A stretch of 64,000 nucleotides of DNA from the NCBI GenBank assembly GCA_030704615.1, contig CM060731.1, positions 35,526,001 to 35,590,000 of the forward strand, in the 5' to 3' direction. The notes beneath the pieces were generated by a model. It did not search any database. It saw only the letters and a program-made list of their open reading frames with translations, and had not been told where the DNA came from. Shown one piece after another: positions 36,411-48,443 of this stretch (position 1 is its first letter; every line of letters starts with the position of its first letter). The position numbers were made by a program, and so were the translations under genes. The DNA comes from Takakia lepidozioides (Eukaryota; Streptophyta; Takakiopsida; Takakiales; Takakiaceae).

Positions 36411-37292
36411 TCAAAGGCTGTATACTAACTCATCATGTTCATGACGTAAGATCAAGCTCAAGCTTCGTGACAAGAAGTTGAACTCCATGTGCAGGAAATG
36501 ACTCTGCAGCAGAAGGCAGAGAAGAGCCTTGGCCTCCATCATTGCAAAGTTCCTTCCCAAGCAGATGCGGCTACCGCCACCAAATGGTAGGAAGGCGTCT
36601 GTGTGCCCAATGGACTCCCAACGATCCGGTCTGAAACTGGTGGCGTCTTTTCCCCAAAACTCCTGGCTCTGGTGAATGAGAACTATAGGAATCACTATGG
36701 TGGTACCGGGAATGATAGACATATCTCCCAGCTTGTGCGCTTTAATGGAGTCTCTTTCAATATCAGGGATCGAGGGGTAAAGCAGCAGTGTCTCGTTCAG
36801 TATCATGGTCACCTGGACGCCATCACAGCAGTTATCATAATTAGAAATGCACAATTGGTCAGAATCCTCAAGATCTCTTAGAGTTGTGAGTAAGTTTGAA
36901 ATATATGTGATTTGAACATTCAGCGAGAAGCTTTGAATAAGTTGGAAAGACACTCTGTTCACACCACTTCTGAACGCGCCCGATGCTGCCACTCAGGATG
37001 CACCGACAGCATCGTTAGTGTCCAAGTCATGAGGATTGATGTGGTTAAGTTTCCCGCAACAAAAATGGTTTTGCATTCATGCAGGAGCTGGGTTTTGGTC
37101 ATCGTGGCACTGCCTGCCTGCATCGCCTCCAGCATTATCCCCAACAAGTCGTCACCGTATATACTTGAGTCGTGTGGCGACTTCTGTTGATTAGGTACTT
37201 TGATCGCCGCCAGACGTGCATCCACAATCTCTTCAAGTTTAGAGTCTATAACTTTTTGGTCTCTCCACACTTTCCGATTGCTGGCGATTGGA
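36411..37292 (-). pseudogene. Cytochrome P450 3' remnant (CYP72-clan-like)
   Basis: Two coding blocks remain on the minus strand. 37292 to about 36960 follows an AG acceptor and encodes LPIASNRKVWR.. and DDLLGIMLEAMQ, then an I-helix-like segment with FVAGNLTTS and LTMLSVHPEWQ. 36839-36411 holds VTMILNETLLLYP, FRPDRW and the heme-binding FGGGSRICLGRNFA. The K-helix ExxR motif reads ETLL, so the invariant Arg is lost. The roughly 25 residues usually linking the two blocks are missing. The N-terminal half of the protein is absent: a retrotransposon sits 66 bp upstream in what would be an intron, and no P450 sequence was seen on its far side. It is probably non-functional. Family placement is from general sequence style only. 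Confidence 0.8.
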
Positions 37293-37357
37293 AGGAACCT
37301 GTACTCAAATGCAGATACTTTTCAGCGTGTTATTGAATTAACTGTGGCATTTACTAG

Positions 37358-38015
37358 TATAACGTCCTTGTGAGATTGAACCTGCGACAGGCTTGGCATG
37401 ATGTTGAACGGTTCAGCAATCCTCCAACAATCGTCGACGGCTGTCTGGGAGAGGTGATGGGGATGTCATGTGGAACAGTAGGTGTTGGCAAGCTCCCGTT
37501 GATCAAGACCAAGAGCTACATATGAAGATGATAGAGAAGTGTACAGGGAGGAGACTAGGAATTCTCTTCTTATGGTCTTTTCCCTAGATAAGAGAACTCA
37601 TAGACGTTGGCTGTACAAAGTGTGGCACACATGATGGCCATGGTGAACAGTGTCTACGAGTAGGGAAGAGAGATGATACAGAAGCTGATGCATGGTGTGG
37701 CGGTTGGGAGGACTGGGTGTATCCCAGTACCATGTGCAATTCTAGGATTGGGTGATAGTTCCAGTTGAGTCAGGAATCATTGGGACTTGAAGGATCTGTA
37801 CATAAAGTAATTGTTGGTATTTGGCCATGTTGGAATAAGAGCCAGTGGCACAAAGTGATGACTGTAGTGGCCTGTGATGTGTGATCTCGCCTAATTGCCA
37901 AGGACTTGTCTGGTCTTGATGGAACCATTGGTAGGGGAGTGAGATCTGAATTTTCAGTCGACGAAAAGGCAGGGCAGAAAGACAGGGAGGAGAATTAGAC
38001 AAGAGGAACGTAAGA
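37358..38015 (+). repeat. 5' LTR of chromovirus
   Basis: Begins TATAACGTCC and ends AACGTAAGA, matching the 3' LTR; ends deviate from the usual TG..CA. Contains a short segment (CCTCCAACAATCG, about 37422) missing from the 3' LTR. Confidence 0.88.
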
Positions 38016-38018
38016 TCT

Positions 38019-38030
38019 TGGTATCAGAGC
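38019..38030 (+). other. Primer-binding site (initiator tRNA-Met)
   Basis: TGGTATCAGAGC three bases after the 5' LTR, identical to the site in the element at the start of the window. Confidence 0.88.
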
Positions 38031-38150
38031 AGATTTCGACCTTTTGGGATTTGTGGTTTATGAGCCAATTGACATTCGGCTCTGGAAGCTCGTTGCTTCA
38101 GTGGAATACAATCTCTAAAGGTAGGTGTAGCACATCTGGAGCCAGAGTCG

Positions 38151-39510
38151 ATGGAAGGAGAGACAAGCCATACACAAGCTGCAGTTGAGAAAACACAAGA
38201 AATTGCTGTGCCAGAAGAACTTATCACCATGAAGGCGGGAGATCTAGCTCAGGTCATTCGCGAGGCGGTAGCTAGTGGAATGAAGGAGGGCATAGCCGCT
38301 ATTGGCAAGAGACCTACAGCAAATCCAACTCCACCGGCGGTGCCACCCGACCAGCAAGCGGTAGACCAACCAGTAAGTGCTCCCCATAATGATCTGCATG
38401 CAAGAACTAGGACAAAAAAAAAAGGCTAGAGGTGGTTCTACCTCTGGTGCATCCTCACAGGATAGCCGCTCCATGATGGCAATGGATTCTAAGAGAAGAA
38501 CGATTGACAAGGAAATTAGGACGATGACGCATCTTCCTGAATTCCATGGTCGCCCAAATATGCCTTGCACTGAGGTGCTGTCTTTTCTGGAGACTCTGGA
38601 AGAGTTCTTCAGTGAAATGCAGATAAGATCCGCACAACCTCATTACAAATGAGAGACAAATATAAAGAATGGTGGATTAGAAAGAAAGAGAAGCTCCGGG
38701 TCTGGAAGGGAGAGTGGATCCAATTACCACATGAGCTAAGTTCAAGCGGGTCTTCAAAGAACAGTTTCTGCCAGAGGATTATGCGCACAAAATGAAGATG
38801 GGCTTGATGGAACTTAGTCAAGGAAGAATGAGTGTGGCAGACTACAAGGTGAAGTTTGACGAACACGCTTCATACTTTTATTCCTTGAAGGAGTCTGACA
38901 GTGTGGATTTCTTCTTGACTGGGCTAGACAAAGCAATCAGATTTTTGGTTCAGACATATGAGCCGAAGATAGAGGCTGATGCATATAGACTATTCAAGCC
39001 GAAGTCATTCCCTTTTGGTGGAGGTCAGAAAAGAAAGAACTGGAAAAGGTTCAATAAGAAGACAACAAGGACTGAGCCTCGGGGTAATCAGAAATTTGGA
39101 GCTCCAGCAACCAAACGTCTATCAGAGAAGGAACAAGAAGAACACCGACCGTTGGGTCAGTGTTTCATCTGTCATGAAAAATGCCATCGGCGTTTGAATG
39201 TTCCAAACGCATACAACGTGCAGCTGCAGCTTTGATTGTGCAAGAGGTTGAGGATAAGATGGATGTGGATACACCTGGGACGAACAAAGATAAACAACTG
39301 AGGATCTCAGCGGCTGTGATGGGTGAGGAGATAGACTATAATTCCACAGTCATACGATTGAATGGTCAGGTGGGAAGAGAGACCACGACTGTTTTGATTG
39401 ACCTAGGAAGTAGCCATAACTTATTCTCTCAAAATTTTGCAAACAGTGGCAAGCTGCAGTTAATAGAGGTTGGCGCCAACACCATTCTGTTGCCTAATGG
39501 AAATACATGA
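38151..39510 (+). pseudogene. Chromovirus gag and protease, degenerate
   Basis: 38151-38429, 38377-38652 and 38792-39235 carry successive Gag pieces in shifting frames: MTHLPEFHGRPN, MGLMELSQGRMSVADYKVKF, and a damaged zinc knuckle (CFICHEKCHRR). 39181-39510 holds a protease-like segment with the active-site motif LIDLGSSHN. From about 39490 to 40030 the coding sense is lost. Confidence 0.8.
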
Positions 39511-40029
39511 TCTAGCAACAGTAGGAGCTTGGATGTCCTTGTCACAATGCAGGGGTTCGCCACTTTGGCGGATTTTGGGGTCTGGGATGGTGTGAGGTAC
39601 GACATCATCTTGGGGATGCAGTGCCCGACTCATGCGTGCGGCTGCATTGCTGAAGGCGAAGATAATGTTACTACATAGACTCTGTATGCCCAGAGCTAGC
39701 CCCCTTGCAAGCTCCCTTGGACTCTGAACACCGCAACCCATATCAAAGACTTAGCTGAATGAAAGCAACTTGGTTATGGACAATTAAAGTCAAATTGGCT
39801 CATGTTATATCCTGTTCCAGTGTGTTTCTCCAGTTCTGGAAGTTCTGCTTATAGACTATTCTGCCTTGGTTTCGCAAATTTCAGCATTCAGAACTAAATC
39901 ACTTTCTTTGTTCTCACAACACTCCGTGGACTCATACAAGCCCTTGGATGAGCTACATTGATAAGGTCAATCTGAGTTTACCTAGACAAAGCTTCTGAGG
40001 ACACTCAAGTGACATGCTGAGATTGCTCA

Positions 40030-41535
40030 GTGGAGGGGGTGTTGCCTGGTGGTAAGCGAGTCAAGCTTACAGGTACAAGAGCCTTACCCAATGTTCCCTT
40101 GTTGTCAGCCCTTCAAATGAAGAGATGCATACTGAAGACAGCCGATCAGCTGTACTTCGTAAGCATTCATGAGAATGATGACGAAGGCATTGAAGTGGAG
40201 TTGAACAACCTCAACAGAGCAGATGAGGTCCTATCTGAATTTTCAGATATGTTTCCCAATGATCTGCCTGGACTACCTCCTGAAAGGGATGTAGATCATG
40301 CCATTGAGTTGGTTCCTGAAGCAGTTCCTGTCTCTAGGATTCCTTATAGGCATTCTTTGTGGAGAATGAAGAATTGGAGAGACAGCTGGCTGATTTGCTA
40401 GAGAAAGGTTATATTAAGCCTAGCAAGTCTCCTTGGGGAGCACCAATGTTGTTCAAAAAGAAGAAAGATGGAACTTTAAGGCCGTGTGCGGACTACATAT
40501 GGCTGAATAAGCAGCTAACTGTATAGAATAAGTTTCCACTCCCTAGGATAGATAACTTATTTGATTACTTGCATGGTGCGCAAGTATTTTCAAAGATAGA
40601 CCTACGAAGTGGATACCATCAGATCTGTGTCAAAGACTCGGACACGTTTAAGACAGCCTTCAAAACCAGATTTGGCCATTATGAATATACAGTGATGTCT
40701 TTTGGGCTCACAAATGCACCAGCCACTTTCATGTGCTTGATGAATACTTTGTTTAGGAAATATCTGGGAAGATACGTGTTAGTCTTCATGGATGACATCT
40801 TGATTTATTCAAGATCTAAGGAAGAACACGTGGAACACTTGAAAAGTGTTCTAGAGATCTTAAGAGAAAATAAACTCTATGCTAAGAAGAGCAAATATGA
40901 GTTTTTTGTTTCCCAAATAGAATACTTGGGTCACATAGTGTCAAAGAATGGCATCTTAGTTGATCCCAAGAAGGTAAAGACAGTGGCAGAATGGTCAATC
41001 CCGAAAGATAGAACTGATGTGAGAGCGTTCTTGGGACTTGCAAGCTTTTATAGAAGATTTATAAAGGCATTTTCCAAGATAGCAGCCCCTCTCACTGGCC
41101 TACTGAAAGGCTTATGAGCGATTACCTGGACCGAGGATTGTAATGAAAGCTTTGAAAAGCTTAAAGTTATGTTGACACATGCTCCTGTCTTGACGTTGAT
41201 GGATTATAAGACAGGTGGTCTAGTACTTTGCATAGATGCAAGTGACCTGGCCATATGAGTTGTGTTAATGCAACACAAACAGGTAATAGCTTATGAGTCT
41301 AGAAAACTGAGCCCAGCAGAGCTGAACTACCCAGTGCATGAAAAAGAATTATTAGCCATCGTACATGCCTTGAAGGTTTGGCGGCATTATCTACTGGGAA
41401 GGGAGTTTAAGATTGAGACAGATCATGAAAGCTTGAAGTATCTGGCCACGCAACCCAACCTCAGTCGCAGCTAGTGTCGTTGGGTGGAGTTCCTTCAACA
41501 GATCTTCTTTGAATTGCGTTATGTGAAGGGTATGA
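40030..41535 (+). pseudogene. Chromovirus reverse transcriptase and RNase H, degenerate
   Basis: Reverse-transcriptase landmarks in order: [56 protein letters not shown], the catalytic FMDD (about 40786-40797), and [13 protein letters not shown]. RNase H follows, with IDASD, YESRKLSPAELNYPVHEKE and IETDHESLKYL, and ELRYVKG near 41525. Stops occur at about 40525, 41115, 41257 and 41472, so no full polyprotein is possible. Confidence 0.9.
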
Positions 41536-43030
41536 AATGCGTCTGCTTTGACAAGCGATCAACCACCACAAAGATGGCATCATGTCCATTTCTTGTCTTA
41601 GGCAATGAGACAATGAAATCCATACTTATAGATTCCCACTTTGCCCTAGGCATATTTAGAGGTTGCAAAAGTCCAGGAGTCTTGATCTACTCTGTCTTGG
41701 TTACTTGACAAGGGTAACACCTTTCAACATAATCTCGTATGTTTTTCTTCATACCAGGCCAGAAAAATTGTTTCCTGACTGCGAGATATGTTTTATGAAA
41801 GCCAGGATGGCCTGCAATGGGTATGTTATGACAGTCATACATAATCTTTAGTCTAAAGTCTGCAGCCTGAGGGATGCATAGACGCCCATTGTAGTACATC
41901 AACCCATCCTTCAACAAATAAGCAAGGTACTTGCCAATTTCCTCAGGAGTCTTAACCCCACGAGATAGGCTTTCAAAAGGGCCAGCAAAATATGCATCTT
42001 TGGCATATTGACCTCTTATCTCTTCTATCACAGTGCTTCTTATAACTGAGATGGCATTTGCCCATTTCTTTCTGGACAATGCATATGCCAAGTCAACATA
42101 ACAAATACACTTCTGGTTGTGTTGAGTTAGGATAATCAACCCATTCTATTCATATACGTAAGATGAATGAAATGCAGTACGTATTGAAGTCATTAACAAA
42201 GATAAATTTGACCAAAACCTTAAGAATCTCTTCTGGTTCTGCCACAACTTCTCCTTCAGTTGTGACCTTTGGCAATTCTGGGAGAACATGGCTGGAATCT
42301 GAAACATATTTCCTAAAGAGGCTCACGTGAAATACGTCATGTATCTTCCACCTAACAGGCAGTTCCAGCTGGTAGACTACTTTGCCAATCTTCTTGATAA
42401 TCTTGAAAGGTCCATAGTACCTTGGGGAAAGCTTATAGCATTTTCCCACGCTCAACTAGCTCTTCTTAGGGATCACTTTCAAAAATACTTGATCTCCAAT
42501 CTCAAATTCCCTAAAAGACCTTTTCTGATCAGTATAGGCCTTTGCTCTTTCCTGAGCTCTCCTCATGCTATCCTTCATCAAGTCCATCTCTTGCTGCATC
42601 GTTGCTATCATCTGATTAACACTTTCAACCTTAGTATTTGAAACATGCCAAGATGCTGGTGTCAAGCAATCTTGCCCATAGACAGCTTTGAATGGGCTTA
42701 CCCCAATAGCTGTATGCATGTTCTTATTATAGGCAAACTCACAAAAATACAAATATTGCTCCCAAGAGCTTTGCCTTTGCCCCACAACATTCGGAGTATG
42801 TCTTCTAAGGTTATATTTGTCCTCTCTGTCTGAGCATCAGATTCTGGATGGTAAGCACTGCTAAAACACAATCTGGTATCCAAAGCTTTGAACAAAGCAG
42901 TCCAAAATCCACTTGTAAACTTCGAATCCCTATCAACACAATTTCTCTTGGCAATCCATGCAGTCTATATATCTCTTTTATAAAGAGATTAGTTGTGTCT
43001 ATAACGGTAGCACTCATCTTTGGTGAAAAC
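41533..43030 (-). pseudogene. Chromovirus integrase region, inverted relative to the rest of the element
   Basis: On the minus strand, 42116-41533 encodes the end of RNase H (YALSRK), the HHCC zinc domain (HNIPIAGHPGFHKT, YPCQVTK) and the start of the integrase core ([27 protein letters not shown]). Separately, 43030 to about 42205 encodes the later core (LFIKEIYRLHGLPREIV, AYHPESDAQTERTN) and the C-terminal domain (YYGPFKIIKKIGKVVYQLELP, HDVFHVSLFRKY) up to EPEEILKV. At 43021 the plus strand resumes with the chromodomain (WNEFLIKWKNYPVEES). Each block is therefore inverted in place. Confidence 0.85.
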
Positions 43031-43163
43031 CTTGAGATCTCGTTCTTGGAACGAATTCTTGATCAAGTGGAAGAATTACCCTGTAGAAGAATCTACATAG
43101 GAGAAAGAAGATGATCTTCGTAAGAACTTTCCCCAGTTCAGTATTGAGGACAATACTCCCTTA

Positions 43164-43178
43164 TAGGAGGGGAGATGA
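43164..43178 (+). other. Polypurine tract
   Basis: A purine-rich run (AGGAGGGGAGATGA) immediately before the 3' LTR, the usual primer for plus-strand synthesis. Confidence 0.75.
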
Positions 43179-43836
43179 TATAACGTCCTTGTGAGATTGA
43201 ACCTACGACAGGCTTGGCAGGATGTTGAACGGTTTAGCAATCGTTGACGGCTGTCTGGGGTAAGTGATGGGGATGTCACGTGGAACAGCAGGTGGTGGCA
43301 AGCTCCCGTTGATCAAGACCAAGAGCTATATATGAAGATGATAGAGAAGTGTACAGGGAGGAGACTAGGAATTCTCTTCTTATGGTCTTTTCCCTAGATA
43401 AGAGAACTCGTAGATGTTGGCTATACAGAGTGTGGCAGACAGGACGGCCATGGTGAACAGTGTCTACGAGTAGGGAAGAGAGATGATACAGAAGCTGATG
43501 CATGGTGTGGCAGTTGGGAGGTGGGTGTATCCCAGTACCATGTGCAATTCTAGGATTGGGTGATAGTTCCAGTTGAGCCAGGAATCATTGGGACTTGAAG
43601 GATCTCTACATAAAGTAATTGTTGGTATTTGGCCATGTTGGAATAAGAGCCAGTGGCACAAAGTGATGACTGCAGTGGCCTGTGATGTGTGATCTCGCCT
43701 AATTGCCAAGGACTTAGTTTAGATTCAAGTCTGGTCATGATGGAACCATTGGCAGGGGAGTGAGATCTGAATTTTCAGTCGACGAATAGACAGGGCAGAA
43801 AGATAGGGAGGAGAATTAGACAAGAGGAACGTAAGA
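43179..43836 (+). repeat. 3' LTR of chromovirus
   Basis: Pairs with 37358-38015. Carries a TTAGTTTAGATTCAA insertion near 43715 that the 5' LTR lacks. Followed by the target duplication ACTAG. Confidence 0.88.
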
Positions 43837-44099
43837 ACTAGTCAGGCTAAGCATACCAGATCCACTGATTATTCTGACTCCCTATTCAAATTGTCCACAG
43901 CCCCGAGCTCCTTAAAATCTGATCAGCTGTCCTTGAAATAAACTTAGAGCAGAGATTGCTAACATTTATCTCTAATCTAATCTAAGATATCTCCAATCTC
44001 TCACCAGTTTACAAGTACATGGGACCTAATGAGGAATTAACGGTATTATGTATAGTGCACCAAAAATTGGTCTAAGTAGCTCCAACGAGCTCTCAAACT

Positions 44100-47000
44100 C
44101 TTCATGTTGCTGCATTTCGCAGAGCTTCCATCAACACTTATGCTCAGGCATGCGTCTTTTAAGTCTTTTTGCTTTGAAGAAAATTGTACTGTCCATTGTG
44201 TCATATCATTAGTTCATTTGTGCACCACGAAATTGAATAACTTGTTATACATAGTCCACTGAAAGGTAGAGGGTGCAAGTGTTTTGGCATGTTCCCAACC
44301 CAATTTGTTAGTTGCAGGCTCAGCCCTTGTTTCTAGGGTTGAGGCTGCTCATTGTAGAGTCCATAAGATAAGTAGTCATGCACTCGCATTCATTTTCCAT
44401 AACAAGGTGCCTCTGGGATAGAACCCCCCCAGACCCAATCGTTATGTGACTTTCATACAATAAACTAAGCGTAGATATCCATAGCACTCCCTGACAGATG
44501 AAGACAATCGAGCTACTGAACCTTAAGTCTTGATAGAGGCATACCAGGTGCAGCAGGAATGGACGATATACTCGTCGAACCCACAAGGGTTTGAGGGTGG
44601 TTTATCACAATGCAATTGTGGTCTAGCATAGCCTGAGTAGGTAGGACGTAAGCTCTCGGTCTAATGGCTGCTTGGGGGTGTAGAATTGGTCATGACATTG
44701 CAAACACACTTTCCATTTTGCCGTAGTAGTATGATCTCAGTTAACCTAGCACAAAAACAAATAATCTACATAACTGTCCATTTCCCATGAATCTCAGCCT
44801 TATAGAAACTTCCACTACAGCTCACAAGATTTTTCAACATCATAGCTGTCATGTTTATGCAGATTTGGTTGATACAGACTTGGTGGTTATCCAGTAGTGG
44901 TCCATTACAGCCCCATCCAACTGTGTCTGTGTTGTGTTACTGCCTTACTGTCCAGACAAAGTTGTTTGATCACATCCACACTGCTTAATATGTAATGGTT
45001 TGTGTATCACAGTCTTGCTTAGGAACCTTTTAGGGCCATTTCAAGTGTTTGGGTGGTTCTTGATGATGCATTGGGTGGCCGGCTTGAAGTGTACAAATCA
45101 GTAGAAACTCATCTATGATTGATAAATCAAGACGTTGCAAACAATGTGGTTATCCCAAATTATGCCCTACCGGTGATCTTTGATTTTAGCCTTGTATTTC
45201 GTGACTTCATACCTGTGACATCACTTATTCCACTGGACATAATTGTCAGGACACTGAGAAGCCCTCACAGTTGAGGTTATTAGGTGTTCAAAAGCAAGCC
45301 TGAAAATGAAGTGATTAGTTGGTCTCTTCATGGCCATGAGAATAAATTTCCATATGGTCCTTGAGAGTGGTCTGCTCCTGTGTACTTGTCACTTTCGTAT
45401 TGACAATCTTTGGCCACAGATGATTTGTACCCTTCTGGACACTGAACTGTTTTGTGATCTCCAGGAGCCCTTTGGAGGTCTGGGGGTCAGAGCTGTATAT
45501 GGCCACACACACGGGGGGATTTGCGCACTCAGTCTGGACTGGGGCCAGAATACTTTGTAATTGCTGTGGTGGGAAGCCCACTCTTCTATCGCAGCTTGTT
45601 GAGAGAGCATGCGGTTATGATGCGTGCATTTGCGGATGCGATGGCAGTGAGGGAAGGTGAAATGGGTGACAAATTGAGTTGCCCCTTGTGTTTGTGGTTG
45701 GCCATGGCAACTCTCCAGCAATTAGGCTGTTGCTTTGCAGGTAATTGGGGAGGGAGATAGAAAGAGGAATAATGTGCACTAGAATATTGTCTTATCCTTA
45801 TCTGGTCACTGGCGAGCGTGAAGTTTTGTGTGGCTATTAGAAACACCACGGTCCAGAAGTGCCACACTCCCTGCATAACACTTCAGAGGTTTGCTTAAAG
45901 ACTGCCATGTTCCTTCTCCCGGCTATTTGCTCAACTGAAGTCTGACAGAAGTAAGCTTTACCTTGACTGCAGGCAATGGCACAACATGTGGGGCTGGCAA
46001 ATTGGACAGTGCCTTGATATGTGGGCCTTGACTGGCCTCCTCTGGATGTCGGATATATTATTGCTGTTGTTTATGCCTGCTTTCGAGATGAGCAATCATT
46101 TCCCACCTGTGCTTACCAGGGCTATGAGCCTGGAACGCCCAGTTATTGCCCCCCACCGAAGTGCCTTTCGGCAGGCATGTGAGTTTTTCTCTGCCACTTT
46201 TGTTATGTGTTGTACAACTACTGTGGGAGCTATGAAGCTGGTGGGGAGTGGTGACAGCTTGTCAATGTTGCACAAGATGAAGCTGAATCAGATGGTCCGA
46301 CTTCATGATTGACAGCACAAATCATCAAAGCTGGGCTGGCACCAGATATCATTGGAGACTGCCCTTGCTGCCAGTATGCCAACTGTGGGAGCATGAAAGG
46401 ATGCACAAGGAGTGTTGTCTCAACGAAATGTGGTCTCATGGAATGTGATGATCGGAGGATATACTCAGAATCACTGTGGTTCAGAGGCTTTCAAGATCTA
46501 TGAGCAAAGGTACAAGAAGGGGTGATACCCGATAAGGTTGCAATCTCAATGCATGTGCCAACCTTGAAGCCCTGGAAAAGGGTAAAGAGGTCCATTCTAA
46601 CATCATCAAAGCTAGAATTGCTCCAGATATGTCCATCGTTTGCAGGAATGCACAAAATATAAAAGACCTTGCAGCTGGAAAGCACGTGCATGCCTACATT
46701 ATCTGAAATGGATTCAAGCCAAATGTCTGTCTACAGAACACCCTCGTCAACGTGTATGCCAATTGTGGGAGTGTGGTGGATGCACACGAAGTGTTTGAAA
46801 AAATGTGTGAACGAGATATAGTTACCTGGAGTATGACAATGGTAGGATATGCCAGACATGAGTGTGGTAAAGAAGAATTTGAGATCTATAAGCATAAGTG
46901 AAATGTGATTCCTTTCAACGTGATGATTGCAGAATATGCCGAACAGGGGTTTGGTAGGGATGCTTACCAAATCTCTGACAAACGCAATGGGAAGGGGTGT

Positions 47001-47640
47001 TGCCCAACAGGGTCGCATTTGTTTGTGTTCGGGATGTGTATGATGGCCTAAGAGTGGTGGAAAAGAGCAAAGAAGTCCATGCTGACATTATCAAAGCTGG
47101 AAGATATCATTCTGGATACTGCCCTTGTTGACATGTATGCCAAATGTGTAGAGAATACTCACGGGAAGCTTTCCATATGTGTATGGAAAAATGCAAGAGG
47201 AAGGAGTGGTGTCTGACAGGTCACTTTCATTGTGTTCTCAATGCCAATCGAACCAAGTGCTTCCGTGTGGGGGCCACACTTGGTGCCTGCAGAATTCATG
47301 GTAATGTGGTGCTAGCACAACGTGAAGCTGGTTGGTGGGAGGAAAAAGCAATTGTGAGAAAAATGATGGAGGAGAGAGGTGTCAGAAAAGAGCCAGGGCG
47401 CAGCTGCATCGAGGTCTACAACCAGGTGCATACATTGTAGAAGACAAAGTGCATATGCAAATTCAGGGGACCCATGCAGAGTCGACAATACTAAGGGAAC
47501 AAGAACAAATCCCCATCTTGGAAGTGATCCACGCGATTGAAATCGGCAAAACAACTCTTCTCCCACCAATCTTTGATATAAACTTGGTGGCAATGTGGCA
47601 GTCACACATGCTCTTGGTGATGTGGATAGGTGTGCAAGGA
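44100..47640. repeat. Segmental duplication, copy 1
   Basis: Collinear blocks match copy 2 at 56.5-58.9 kb: 44100-44360 with 56510-56755, 45300-45880 with 56930-57440, 46670-47220 with 57465-58030, and 47225-47640 with 58480-58900. The block 44742-44900 matches 56775-56935 in reverse orientation. Copy 1 has about 1 kb more sequence. The decayed PPR gene lies in both. The stretch 43842-44100 and the unmatched parts hold nothing else that I recognise. Confidence 0.8.
46300..47440 (+). pseudogene. PLS-type PPR protein pseudogene, copy 1
   Basis: Fragments of pentatricopeptide repeats appear in shifting frames. They include QIIKAGLAPDI, YANCGSM, GVIPDKVAIS, a KEVHSNIIKA-like stretch, HVHAYII, VYANCGSVVDAHEVFEKM and RDIVTW. 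An E-type C-terminal segment follows at 47270-47440 (ACRIHGNVVLAQ, VRKMMEERGVRKEPGRSCIEV). Intact members are organellar RNA-editing or RNA-processing factors. Stops and frameshifts fall about every 50-100 codons, so no working protein is made. No DYW domain was seen. Confidence 0.8.
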
Positions 47641-48443
47641 AGTGCGCTGATGAGCCCAAAAGCAATGGCCAAAAAATTGTTTTTTCCCTCTGTTGCAGAC
47701 CCAAGGGCGTGGACCTGGCCATGGTGCGGGCGACCCTCTCCTTCTTGCGGGCCCCACCTTTTTGCTGGCACGTGATACTTACCGACCAATGATTATAGGG
47801 TTCTATCCAGAGAGGAAACATGTGAAGTGGAGTTCATAAGGCTAGAGATTCGATAAAAAAAATAGGCCTCTAAAAGATTTTCTAACTAGGTACTTATCCA
47901 CTTCACCACCTACCACATTCTGGTCGGTAACTCCCATCTCCTGAATATACTTGCATGGCTAAAAATTTGTTTGCATGTAGAAAACTGCAAACTACACTCA
48001 TCATATGGTTGGATTATGCCTAGGAGGATTGAGATTTTCATCGAAAAATCCCAAACTAGGAACAACAAAATAGAGATGTTTTGGACAAAAATGAACTTAG
48101 ATATTCAGGAGTTACACATCACTGCAAATCATGATAAAACTGTAGATAGGACTATATGAAGATCATACATTAGTTTGCAGCCAATCTCTGCAAATTTGAC
48201 ATACCAGTACAGTATGTAATATCCGTGTCCTCTGATAGATCAGCCTAACACAAACTATACTAATTATATTGGTATCATCGTCCTAAGGTGACCATGTAAA
48301 GGCAGAAAGGAAAGCTAACTTGATTTATTCATTGAGCAAGTAGCCCCCTCAACCATGAACACGCACAAATTATAGAATATAAGAAAGCAGGTTTGAGTCC
48401 CTCTGGCACAGAAGGTTGCCATAAACTGTATACAAGGATGGTG
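47641..48443. other. Unassigned stretch
   Basis: An exon-like open piece follows a CTCTGTTGCAG acceptor at about 47690 (PKGVDLAMVRATLSFLRAPP) but is too short to identify. The rest is AT-rich with nothing recognisable. Confidence 0.35.

Larger units (their letters stand above)
37358..43836 (+). mobile_element. Ty3/gypsy chromovirus, both LTRs, internally rearranged
   Basis: 6,479 bp flanked by a perfect 5-bp target duplication ACTAG (37353-37357 and 43837-43841). LTRs at 37358-38015 and 43179-43836 are both 658 bp but differ by small indels. A tRNA-Met primer-binding site and a polypurine tract are present. Gag, protease, reverse transcriptase and RNase H read on the plus strand with several stops. 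The integrase and most of its C-terminal domain read on the minus strand, and the last part of the chromodomain reads plus again. The copy cannot be autonomous. It landed next to the P450 remnant. Confidence 0.93.
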
